A stretch of 64,000 nt of DNA from Begonia masoniana (Eukaryota; Streptophyta; Magnoliopsida; Cucurbitales; Begoniaceae): contig CM039514.1 in assembly GCA_022432975.1 (NCBI GenBank), positions 5,501,519-5,565,518 on the forward strand, given 5' to 3'. Positions 46,601 through 58,699 of this stretch are shown one piece after another. The notes beneath the pieces are model-generated. The model did no database searches, was not told the DNA's origin, and saw only the letters and a program-made list of their open reading frames with translations. The position numbers and the translations under genes are program-made. Each line of letters opens with the position of its first letter. The stretch's first letter is position 1.

Positions 46601-49600
46601 ATATTAGAAGTTTCATGAGTGATAATTTCATTGTGGAGGAAACACGCATGAAGAAAACAGGCTACTTTGAAGAATAGGAATTCTAGCTATTCTTTAGATT
46701 ACATTGATCTATTATTATGAGATTATTTTCATAAATAAGTCTTTGAATGGTGAGTTATGAGATAGTATTACCTTTCTTATTACTACATGAACTTATAATT
46801 CTAAATACTTTACAAATGTTGTATTAGTTTGGAAATAAATTGTTTTTCATCATTTGTCTTTTCACCACTTTCTTCAAAATTTTCACGTTTAATGTGAATA
46901 ATTTAAAATAAAAAAATAAAAAAAAAACTTTCAACTAAAAGAAGCGTCCAAGTGTAAACAGAAATTGACAAAATTTAGCACTAAAGATACCTTCATGGTT
47001 GGAATATCATTTTGCGTGCAATGATCCATATGTAGTCGTCTTAAGTTATCCGCAACAAGGAGCGACTCAATACGATGCATGATGGAGGGAACAAAAGAAT
47101 ACGAGGACAAAGTATTGATCGAAATTGGAGACATTATAATAGAGCAAAGTTCAGGAGGCAATTCTACAAAGGCATTGGTTGATTCTGCAAAAAATAAACA
47201 TTAGTTAAAAAGAAAGAAAATCTTGACATATCAAATTAATAGACAATATTCTTTATTACCAAGAACCCAACCAACTAAAGCAAGATCATATTGGCTCATG
47301 AAATCAACGATGATAGAATAAAACAGTTGGCATCAAGAACTAAAAGTAGCATCAAAATCCATTACCCCAAAAATAACTGTATCTACTTGCTCCCCCACAA
47401 ACAAAGAAGAAAAAAAACTGCACCTTGATTTAAGAAAGACAGAGAAACGGATAAACTAATAGAGCAACTATAGGGGTAATTTTTCAATGGAACAACTTTG
47501 TAGAATTAATGTATAAAAAATATATATATTAGTAGACCAAAAAAATAAAATTAATATTGAAAGAGCGAAATGAGCACAAATACCCAAAATATGAGTGTAG
47601 TCTCCAAATGCATTAAGTTGCAACCAATACAACAGCATTGTAAGGACTAGGACTAAAGTCCATTTAGTTAGACAAAAATCAAACCTTTCTCTTTTTTTTG
47701 CCTGCATCGCTGAAGATAATTTTGCACCGTGAAGATTTTTCTTCCCTTGAGCAACGCTTGTCGTTCAAAACACAGTTCAATGTCATGGCTGTAAATAGAA
47801 AAAAAACATAGATAAATATTTTAACCATAAAACATTACCAGTACTCAATGTCATTAATATCGTTATAATACATCATTTTTCTAATCGCAAACTGAAGATA
47901 TATTAATATAACTCCACTATATAAAAGCAAAGTTACGTCAGTGATTTGATTTGAAAGAATCATAATTTGGCTAAGAATAGAAAGTGACAAGAAAGTCAGC
48001 AACGACCAAGCATTGAAATATCGAGGACACAAAAAATTTGAAACAGAGATAGATACCGAGATTTGAAATATTTTTTGTAAGTCATGGTTTGGCCATCTCG
48101 AAGACTCAAAGTTGAGTTTCCATCTAGTTCTTTCATACTCCCCATGATAAAATACACATGGCCATTATGAGGAGTATGAACTAAGGAATTTTGTAGCCTG
48201 CAGCTGCAAACAAGACCGCTTTTGCTTTGGACTTGCTGAATCCCACATGAACAGTTATTAGGATTCTTAAATTTTTTTTGGGACGATAATTGTAAAGTCC
48301 TCCAGTCAATAAGTTGCTGTTTCAAAGTTGGCAAGATCAGAAAATCTATCTCAGAATTCTCACTAGAAGACGATCCCTTTTCCTCTGAATTCCATTTATG
48401 ATCCATGAGAATTCTGAAAAGAGTAGTTTGGAAGCTTCTACAAATACCAACCTGAGAATTTAAGTTTTATAATAAATATATTTAATGTTATATGCTTAAC
48501 AAAAACTATTCTTGCACGAAATAAAAAGAGAAACATATAGACTATGAGTCACCTGCTCCGTGTTTAGACTAATAACTCCAACGTATGTAAGTTTGATGGT
48601 CAAACTTCCCCTATCAACATCCATATCAAACGACATATTTCTAACTTCAGTTTCAAGCTCTGCCCTTAATAAAAGAACAAGGTTATGCACCGGAATTTCA
48701 TGATTGAAATTCTGCCGTAGCCCGATCAAGTAGCAATAATACAAGGTAGTATCACAACTAGATAAGTTTGAATGGCAGTTCACCAGTTCAGATGGAACAT
48801 AACTTGGGTGCTCATCATTATACGGTTTACTTTCTGTACATAATTCAAAAAATCAAATAAGATTCTTTTATAACTTTGAAATATGAAAGAGGGAGGAAAA
48901 GAAAGAAAAGTTGAATGAATACCAAGTTTCTTGCCTATAGTTTCCTCCTCAACTATATCAGGAACAAGATTATCTGTTAAAGCTCCGATTTTATGAAGTT
49001 GTTTGCAGGCTTCAAGACAAGCAACTTTTTTCAAAATCTTGCCATTGTCTTCTACGCTAACACTTTGAATAGGACAACTGTTGGGAAGATGGAGAGTGCA
49101 AGTATCCTTATCCCACTTTGGTGTTGGTTTAAAATATCTATCAAACAAAAAATAAGTGAAGATATAAAAGAAACAGCACTCGCATTAAGCAACATCTACA
49201 ACTAACCATTCCTCAAATTGAACATTGGTTATCGACAGACACCATATGGAAAACAATTTCATATTGCACAATATTTACACACTTTATTATCAGATTCCTA
49301 AAAGAAAGTACAAAATCTACAGTACAAACTAACCTATCAGAAGGGAGCCGAGAGCAGTAGAAGTATACAAGACCGACACTAGAACTAAGAGTCACGAGTG
49401 CACCAGTGCGTTCCACACGATAGCAGTCCTCATCATCGAAATCATTTTCAATAGGTCTACACGGAAAGGAAGCGTGGGATAAGGACTCCTTTCGCATAAC
49501 ATCCTCGCTCGAAAGATATCCTTCAAGTCGACAATACGTTTTGACATCCCCGCTAAAAATTTTTTTTTGAAAAAAAAAAAGTTAAGAATATGAGATAACT

Positions 49601-52600
49601 TCAATGTGAAGCAAAATCACGAAGTGTTAACCCATACAATATGAATGCAAACTTTGAAACAAAGTTAAAATCAAACTTAGCTTCACCTCTCCACCATCAA
49701 TAAATAGTCTGAATTCTTCATTCTTGCACAGCCTCGTGATTGGATGAAGCTGCAAACTGTAGGTGAAGGGTCAAATCTAATGACCAAATTGCAGCTCTGA
49801 ACATCTAAACCTTCTTCGAGAATTGATGTTGCAACAATAATGTTTACCTATAAACAAACATGCCAAAAACATAATAAGCATATTTTAATGAAGCACAATG
49901 TTTGTGTGCCAACAAAATTTTGGGAGCTATCATATTGCAGGTCTGGATATATTGTCCAAATGTCTTTCTACTTAGTTTTTGTTGTCGAGGTGTTTTGTGA
50001 GTTATTAAATTAAAATGTCATTGGGCTAACTGGAAAATTTGTCACGTCTAAATCATGTTGATTTAATGAACTTATAATTATGACTATATTTGTATTGTTA
50101 TATATAGAGAGAGACAAATGTTTCAATTTTTTTCTTTTTCGATTTTATAAAATTTCTTTGCACTTATTTGTTTATTTCTTCCGCCATCGACATTAAATTT
50201 AACTTTTAATACAAAAAAGATATCAGTACCGTTCCACGATGAAATTCTTCCACAATTTCATTCTGTTTTTTTCTTGTTTGGTTTTGCAATCCTGAATTAT
50301 TTCCTGCTACATATTTGGTTTTCCAGCAATTTTCTTTTGAAAGAAATTCCCTTAATAAAGACTGAACGACAATGGCACTAATAACCCTCTCCACAAAAAT
50401 AATGCATCGGATATCTTTCAAATCCCTGCATGTATGAAGCAACATGAAAAAAATTAAATAAACATATATTAAACATTTTCCCAGTTATTTAATAAGCAAT
50501 TTCCTAAAAATAAAATTTTGAAACATATTTCAAATAATGTTTCTGAGATGCTCTAGCCTACTTCCTAAGAGCAGTGTGTCTACCGATTTCACCAAAACAA
50601 GTTTCTCAAAATCATAATAACATATTTTAATTCAATCATCGAGATTAAAAAAATCAATTCAATGTAATATTTTTATAGAATCAAAAACTGTATAAAAAAA
50701 ATTTAAATAAAAAAATGTATATTTGTATCATATACAATTTAACATGTGTTGGAAAGATAATTACATAAAACGAAAACCCTACAACTAACAACAAATCTTA
50801 GCAACAATGCCAGATTCGGAAAATCCTAATAATCTACCAAGAACATTCATTCATCAATAATCCTTATAAAACATAACATTTCACTCTCTCTTTTCTCATC
50901 TATAATAATCTCCTCTTACTAATCCTAACTTCCCCCAAAACTTCTCAATAAACTAAAAAAAAACTAAATTTGCCAACACATTATATAATTTTCATTATTT
51001 CATAATAGTATGTCTAAGTATTACGCTAAAAAAATTTATCAAAAAATATTTATATAGTTTTGTATTAATTATATTGATATTTAAAATTTACACTATGGTT
51101 TGTATCAACACAAATCGTAAACATCAATGAATTAAGGATTAAAACATTTTAAAAGATAAATCACCACACAGAAACCAACCTGTATTCAATAAGAGATTTA
51201 ATCAGACAGACAACCTTAGATGATATGAGACCAACAGCTTCATTGGCATTTATATCATCACTAATGGACCAGTTTGGATCTACACGTATGGTTGTTATGA
51301 AAAAGAAAACACAAAAAGCACAAGTCATTAGTTGGTTATGAAAAAGAAAACACAAAAAGCACAAGTCATTAGTAAACTGCTATCAGCTATACTTAATCAA
51401 AAATCTAGTGTTGATATATGAGCCTATCTCAATATCTAGAAATAGTCTTAATCACAAATATAAGAATAGTCTATAATATGTTAGCATCCAACTATTATTA
51501 TTAGCGTGAGTAGAGGGGCTCCATACCAGATGGAATATAATTCGCAAATGCCCGGCAGGCATCCAAACAGAAAGCTTTCACAACCCTCTTCTCAAATATG
51601 TCGAGTTTTCCCCAAGAAAATATGTCATATGAGTCATAGTTGCAAGATAAGGATTCTGCAGCCTGAACATAATACACACAAAAATTTTCTTTCAAAGCAT
51701 TGTTACTATAATTGTAGAATGAAAGAGCACACAGAAACAAATACCTTCCATGTCAACCAAACACCAAGTTCATCCATGCAGTATTCGAAAGTTGAAAAGA
51801 TTTTCGATATCTTTTTTTTATTAGATTCAGTCGAAGATTTGTCTAGTTCCAAATTTTCAATCAACCGTTTATGCTGTAGAGAAAGAATCCATTGTCACAT
51901 CACAAAAGCATTGAACAAGCAATCCAATATTCATAGAATCACACATGAATCTTTAATTTCATCACTGAAAAAGAAAAACTTTAAAATTTTTTAATACTGC
52001 CATTAAATTAAGCCACCTTAAATGCAGGAGACTTCCGTACATAAGACCCGTCAAACTTTCCCACTTCTATTCCAACTTTAAACCATTTGAGATCCTTTCT
52101 TAGATTTCTTCGAGAAATACTAAAATCAATTGTGCACAAATTACACATACCTTTTCATTTAAATCCTTCAACTCGCTCATTAACTGCATAGCATATGAAA
52201 TTTCCCGATTCTTGTAATGTACAAACTTTGGAGTTGAAATTGGAATATATTTGGCAAGAACTGATCCACTTTCGCAAGTATACACCTTAAGCCAAAAAAC
52301 ATTCGGACGTAAAATACATGAATACCCCGCAAAAAATAGCCACATACATACATAAAAAGCCCATCACGACTTGCAAGTCAAACATAAGCAAAGATTGATA
52401 TTCAAATACATAGAGTTAATGTATAATATTTTTAGAATGATGCAAAAAATGGAAGAAAAAAAATCAACGGCATCAACTACAACCCAAAGAACAGTGCTAG
52501 TAGCAACATGAACTAACTGCAACGCAGAAATTCTAAAATCTAATTTTAGATTTTTTTCACAATTAGACTTGACATTTATGTGACGAAAATCTTTGTACTA

Positions 52601-55600
52601 ATATTCCACATTTGTGTTCTCTATTTAATCTCTTCCTTATTTTTTCTTGTCCGGAATCATTTAGTTATCATAATAAAACCAAATTGATAGCAAGAAAGGC
52701 TATGAGTTGTGTCATTTTCAATCAAGCTTTTACTTGACCTTGGCAAATAGTTGATATTTTTTCATATAATTTTTAATAAACAGTAAAATACATACTAAAT
52801 GTCGATTTCAATAACAACTTAGCGATCAAATAATTACACAGCTAAAGAATCCACCTTTGAGTTCATTAAGTTCTCGAGTTTCTCAATACTTCTCCAATAA
52901 GTCAATTCTGAATTGCCTCCTAAAGTAGTGGAAAAGACAAAGAGTTATAAAAATCTCAAACTTTAATGGAGTTATGACCGTCCTCATCCTGAATTTAAGA
53001 AAAAACTAATATTAAAAATCTACCTTTTGACTTGATGAGAGAAGCAGTCATCCCAAATAATCTAGGGAGATCAAATTCGCCACATTTTAGCTGGTTGTGA
53101 TAAAATTCCTGAAGTGGCAAGCAAGTTCTGGCTAAGGCATTGAATCATTGATGATAAGGTAAGTGAAATCTTATTTAAGTGAAACCTCCATTAAATTCAA
53201 AAATTAAAACTGAACAATCATTATGAATTTATAATTTAACGTTCAATATACATATATATATATATATATATACATATATACTTATATGACCAATATGTAG
53301 AGAGAAATAATCATAAACATCAAATTGCTAATTGGAGCAAATTTTCGAACAATTGGATATTTATCATGTGAAGAAGGGTTGCAGACAACTCACAGTCATG
53401 ATGGATGCATATGGATGTCCTCCCCCCGCATGATGACATTCATCCATTATTAAAACTTTTATCATACTCAAGTGAAAAAAAACTATGCCTCAATCCAATT
53501 AGCAGAATTGCAGGTGTCATTACAAGCACCTGTTTTGGAGCAATTGAATTAATCGAATATGGTTTGCTATAAGTGTCGAGAACATATATTCTTATAGTGT
53601 GTGTGTCTGCACAAACAAAAGGTAAGAGATACAAAAAATCACCACAAACTCCATTATCTGCACAGACAGAGCTATTAAAAACACCATAAACTACAAGGTG
53701 AGGCAGAAGCTTAATACTCTTCCCCACCAAACAAAGGTATGACAAAAAGAATGTTTTAAGATTCCCTACGTCCAATTCATCCTCATCAAAAGTCATCCCA
53801 TGAAGTCTAAATATAAGGTAATAAAGATTAAAACTAAATATAAATATGATATGTTCATAGGATATTTACCAATCAGTGTTATACATTGTTCGAAAGCAAA
53901 ACAAAAATCCTTAGGAATCAAGAAGTTCTGACAAAAGACATAAAGTTTTTCAAACTTCCACTAATGTACAGTTTTCTTCCTTAGTGGAGCTACTGCATTG
54001 TCCAAACATACTACTTTTACGAATTACTCTCTTCAAACACACTTGGTGAAGATGCTTCCGAAAGTAAAAACACTTCTCTGAGATTGATTTTCAAACAACA
54101 ACAATACTTTTTAATCATAATAACATAAGGAAGGTCCATACCTCGTGCTTCTCTATTTCACACTTCCATATTGCAGCATCCCAGAAGTCAACTCCCATAT
54201 CGCCCCAATACATACCTACTTTTAAATCTGTGTGGGTAAGCACGGCCTTGGCTTGCTGAAATATACAGCCAAAAGATTGAAGAGAAAAAAACATAATTTA
54301 AAGCCCATTAATACATTAACAAGCAAATCAGAAGAACATAACGGATATAAATTTTCTAATCAGATCCACAAGACAACTTTAATGTCATTCTATGCATAAT
54401 ATAGGCATAAGACCTGTTCAATAAATAACATCTTCGTAAAGTACTCAGTTGAAGATTAACATCAAGAATGAACATTTCGTTACAACCAAATTCAGAGATT
54501 AGAAAATACCCAATACAACTTTAATGTCATTCTATGCATAATATAGGCATAAGACCTGTTCAATAAATAACATCTTCGTAAAGTACTCAGTTGAAGATTA
54601 ACATCAAGAATGAACATTTCGTTACAACCAAATTCAGAGATTAGAAAATACCCAATACAATTGAAAATGACAGGAATAATAAAAAATCAGAGTTTATTAG
54701 CAAAACTCAAAAGGTAAATCGACAACAAAGAAATGACAATATTAGGAGGGAAAATTTGGCATACTTGAGTGACAAGCACAACTTGGGAGACTAAAAAGAC
54801 AGCAACGTAAGAAGAGGGCTTGCGGAGAAGATAAGCATAGCTCCGCAGGAGCATAATAGCAATCAGAGTCTTGCCAGAGCCAGTCTCTAAAAAAACAATT
54901 GTGTTCTGCTTAAGAGCTTTCTCTAATCCTTCTAGTTGATAACTGCGAACCAATGGTAACAATCGCCCATCACAAATAGTATTACAGAAATGAAGAAAAA
55001 TGAAATCAAAGGATCAGCATTGCATTTCTAGATTAATCAAGATGGTGACTACTGGGCTCTCTTTACAATCTTCTGTGGATCCAAAAACTACAGCGAATTG
55101 TTTTTTTTTTTTTTCTGGAAAATGGAAGTAGATTGAGAACTGAAACCTCTACAATCACCCATTACAAGTAACAACGAAGACAAGAAATTCCATCAATCAT
55201 AAGAAAAATCGATCAGATTTGAGGAACGGAAGTAGAAAATGATTATATTCCTCCATCTCGAATCTCATTCGTCAGCTTAACATCTATAACATGAAAAACA
55301 ATAAACATGCAGTCAGATTCATTATTTTTTTCCATTTCAGATTTAGTCTTCCATACAATCAAACAGCAGAAAGAATGAAATCTGGAGAATGGAAATGAAT
55401 TAATTTGCAAAACCAACAATCACCCACTACAAATAAAAAGAAAGACGAGAAATTGGATCAATTCTTTCATTCTTAAAAAAAGATTCACAGAAATAAAGAT
55501 TCACAGGGTTTTTTCTCCTCACTCGTCTATATAACCAAAGAACAACAAAGAAAAATGGATTTAAAAAGAACACCTTCTGGCAAAAGGAAGCGGATCAGCA

Positions 55601-55629
55601 GTGAGCTGGCCACAGTCCACTAACTCCAT
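43660..55629 (-). CDS. DCL2: Dicer-like protein 2 (DCL2), 22 exons
   Basis: Cuts long dsRNA into ~22-nt siRNAs in antiviral and transgene silencing. Exons (minus strand): 55629-55574, 54942-54765, 54255-54142, 53529-53394, 53108-53024, 52919-52855, 52285-52151, 51873-51745, 51662-51527, 51279-51180, 50425-50230, 49847-49687, 49552-49334, 49137-48923, 48833-48553, 48451-48057, 47788-47685, 47184-46991, 45878-45669, 45237-44826, 44504-44226, 44025-43660. They total 4166 nt; without two extra bases they give 1387 residues, the usual DCL2 length. Domains: DExD/H helicase (ETGSGKT, DECHH, GMTAS, ATSILEEGLDV), dimerisation domain (exon 14), PAZ (exon 16), RNase IIIa (FETLGDSFLKY, VVEALIGAYLS), RNase IIIb (RLEFLGDSILDY, DVIESLAGAI) and a C-terminal dsRBD. 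Motif VI reads QSRGCARM instead of QSRGRARM. Frameshifts: exon 4 (T8 run, about 53475) and exon 20 (about 45028). Confidence 0.93.
45971..46118 (+). repeat. Inverted copy of DCL2 exon 20 (RNase IIIa) inside intron 18
   Basis: The plus strand reads KIYIREYRKLKFKVMANV then VEALIGAYLSND, matching the minus-strand exon 20 segment 45024-45170 at about 87% (roughly 19 differences in 147 bases). The two copies face each other across 800 bases that include exon 19. In the DCL2 transcript this copy is antisense to exon 20. Confidence 0.92.
46119..46990. other. Rest of DCL2 intron 18
   Basis: AT-rich intronic sequence with a long A run near 46450. No other exon-like segment seen. Confidence 0.5.
51295..51376. 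repeat. 41-bp tandem duplication in DCL2 intron 9
   Basis: Two copies of TTATGAAAAAGAAAACACAA and following sequence, period 41 bp, just upstream of exon 10 in the gene's direction of reading reversed (between exons 9 and 10). Confidence 0.85.
53246..53290. repeat. (TA)n microsatellite in DCL2 intron 4
   Basis: A TATATATA run with occasional C, between exons 4 and 5. Confidence 0.9.
54375..54658. repeat. Perfect 142-bp tandem duplication in DCL2 intron 2
   Basis: Copies 54375-54516 and 54517-54658 look identical base for base, starting AACTTTAATGTCATTCTATG. Both lie within intron 2 and leave the exons unaffected. Confidence 0.93.
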
Positions 55630-55940
55630 ATTCAGTTTTTTCACAATCTTTGCTCTTCCGCTGTTACCATATGAACAATCATCGATCGGTAAACAACAAA
55701 AGGATAAGACCACGAAAAAATCCGAATCCAAGTTGAGTTATCTCATTCAATGGAACTGAGAGTACATTAGTTATCCTAATTTCGACAGAAGATTATTCAA
55801 AAAAAAAACAAGCAGAACTGAACCAAGGACAGAATCAAGAACCCATTACCTTACCAAACCCAAATCCTAGAGAGGAAGATACGAATTCAGAATTTAGTTT
55901 TGGGAGAAACAAGGCACCACCGAATCGACCTATATAGCTG
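55630..55940 (-). promoter_or_regulatory. DCL2 5' UTR with likely intron, and TATA box
   Basis: On the minus strand TATATA (55931-55936) lies about 300 bp upstream of the ATG. A candidate GTAAGG donor near 55848 and a TAACAG acceptor at 55661-55665 would remove a 5' UTR intron. No other in-frame upstream ATG was found close to the start. Promoter and intron are inferred from motifs only. Confidence 0.4.
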
Positions 55941-58599
55941 CGAGCCTGCGAAGAGGAAGAGCATCGGAAGTGACTTTTAAGTCAATAGGAGAATCATAAA
56001 CTTGCAAGCGAAGGAACTCGAAAGGCACAGTCATGGCAGAAGGTTCCAAATTGAACCCCCACCAAGGGGCGCCACTCATATTTTTTTTTCTCGGGACGGG
56101 AAAATAACTTTTAAAAAAAATAAAAATACTTCGTCCCATCTTTTCCACTCAGGGAAGTGACCGCCATGAAAGGTATCAAGCTTTCTCTCTGTTACCCATT
56201 AGGGCTCTGTTTTAGACTTTCCCATCTCTTTTAAAATTAACTCCATTGAGTTGATTTAGAGTCAGCTTTTTTCATAGCTGCAAATGGAGTTGAGCTTGCC
56301 ATTCGTTAATGTTCTCTTTTGGATTAAGAGATTCATAGCATCTCTTTTTTTAATTTTATAATAATAATAATATAACGGTAATATTTTCTATCTCATTTTA
56401 CTCTATAGTATTAAACTCGAACGTAACAAATATTAATCGATGAAATTAAAATAAAAATTATAATTTTTTATATTAATTACATCAATCAATATTTTGTCGT
56501 TTCAGTACATATAATTATAAAGTAAACGTAGCATTATTCTTTAACAACTATACTATTTGTGCATATCAACGTTGTTTCAAATTAAGAATCTTAATTTTGA
56601 AGATATGTAACGGGAAATGTCTCATTCAGAATTACGATATTGATTTGCAACAAAGAGATAGAGATTTCGAGTTCACGCAACTTGGATTCAAAAATTAAAA
56701 TATTGACTTGTAATAACCACAAGGGGTCTACCTGTTTAAACCTATGTTAAATTATTAAATAAAAGTAGTGAGTATATTTAAAGGAGAAAGTGGTGTGACA
56801 TTTACCTAATGCAGATTTCTAAAGTAAGTGTAAAAGAGACGCTTCAATTTTTTATAATTCTTTATTTTTATGGAATAAAATTTAAAATTTTAATCAATTA
56901 TTGTAATGTTTTCCAATAAAACTAACATGAATGGAAAGGGTAACATGGTTGGTTATTCACAAAAATTCTAACAATAGTTAAAACAAACCATCAAATCCAA
57001 CCTAACTCAGATTTTATTCAAACCTTAAGAAAACCAAAAGTTTTCGTCTAGATTTTTGGTTTGAATTAAAAAAAATTAATAAAACAAAAAAACTTGTCAT
57101 AACTTGAACGAATGGATATTAAGGGGTTGGTCTTTTTCTAATTTTTGAATAATTACCAGATAAATTTGAAAAAAAAAAACCTAAATCGAACCTGAACCTC
57201 CAGATAGGTTTAATTTAGTTTTGAATATTGTTTAGTTTGGAACATTTTATATTTCAGTTCCACTAGGTTAGAACGGAATCAGATTGGTATGATCTCACCC
57301 CTCATTAACACCCTGAGAGAGGCGATTAAGTTGATGATCGAGCTCGTGTATATGCCGTAATATGTGCACGACTATTTTAACTATTTCTTTGATGTTCTGG
57401 TAAAAAAATATTAATGAATTGTAGTTTAGGTGAATTCAAGGATAATTAACAATTATTATCTTTTTTTTTTTTGTAAATACTTAAAAAATATAGATCTTAA
57501 AGTAGTGGGTAAATTAAATCATAATACATTAAAATCATCATGTGGGCGAACGCGAGTGTCTAGTCAACACCAATTCGCATTTGTCGTTCACTAACTGAAT
57601 CATCTCTTGTTTAATTATAATTAAGTCGAGGGGAATGCTTCAGAAGAAGCTCGTGAGGTGATATTTCTACTACTTGTTGAGTCGAATGTTGTAGTTTCGC
57701 CTCCACAATTCACAGATTTTAAAATTTATTAATTATGAGAAACATATAAATAATGCAAAAAAAAGAGCACGAAGGTTTGAGATTTTCACATGCATAGTAT
57801 GTCTTAACGTATGCAATCCACACAAATTCACAAACAAAGAAGAAGAACTAGATAAATCATTGTCTAATTTCTTCTTGTGTACGTTTTGAGAGAAACATAG
57901 AGCATCAATTAGTGGGTGACATGTCTCACGCTTGATAATTTCTTCTCTTTTAATAATGTTTCTAGTGATATTAATGGTTCAAGGGAGAAGGAACTATGAA
58001 AATGCAGACTCTACAAAGATTGAGTTGAGAACACAAACAACATTAATTTCAACAAAGAGTTGCATTGAAATCATCAAAGTGTTAATGACACAAATCACTA
58101 AATTGTCAATGACAACACCCTGAAATCAAAAAACTCCTATATCGAAAACAAAAGAATAGAAATGTACTCTAGTCCTCGGAAAATCTCACATTTAAAACTT
58201 ATTAATATAAAACAATTGGTCAGCAGTAATAATGAAAAATAATATCACGAGACTTCAAAATTCAAATTACTATAAGAAAATAGACAAGTAGCAATTATCC
58301 GTAAAAAAAAATGTAAGCATCGAGAAACATTAATAAAGATGTAAAGAACGAAGTAGACTTGAATCAATGTCAAAAAATAAATGCAGATACAATAAAGTTA
58401 AAATTAGCTAATATCACGAACAAATTTTCTCTTTTCTTCTAGAAAATGTAACACTAATATATTCAATGTGGTGGCTATTGAACAAGAATAATAATATTAC
58501 TAAATTTGAATTTATGATATTATATCATAAATTTAAAATTATTTAAAAAAAAAACTTAAATTAGTAAAATAATACTTAAGACTCGGAAATTACTATTAT
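55941..58599. other. Intergenic region between the divergent DCL2 and zf-C3Hc3H genes
   Basis: AT-rich. Several short ORFs exist, but none shows a recognisable domain. No RNA gene or complete transposon seen. Confidence 0.5.
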
Positions 58600-58677
58600 G
58601 TTCTTTTGTTTTATCTGATATTTTTTTAACAACTAATTAAAGTTCGCTCTCATAATTTCTTCCGCGCTCGCTTCCGA

Positions 58678-58686
58678 AAACCCTAA
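58678..58686 (+). promoter_or_regulatory. Telo-box motif just upstream of the start codon
   Basis: AAACCCTAA lies 14 bp before the ATG at 58700. Telo-boxes are common in promoters or 5' UTRs of plant growth and translation genes; function here is inferred from the motif only. Confidence 0.5.
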
Positions 58687-58699
58687 CTAGGTTTCAGCA

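Noticed and set aside
52018..52100. Exon-like stretch in DCL2 intron 7 (minus: KWFKVGIEVGKFDGSYVRKS)
   Set aside because: Not needed for a full-length DCL2; exons 7 and 8 join in phase without it, and no family was recognised. Could be a captured exon but unsupported.
55930..56148. 72-codon minus-strand frame upstream of DCL2
   Set aside because: Lies across the presumed TATA region, with no homology recognised; treated as chance.
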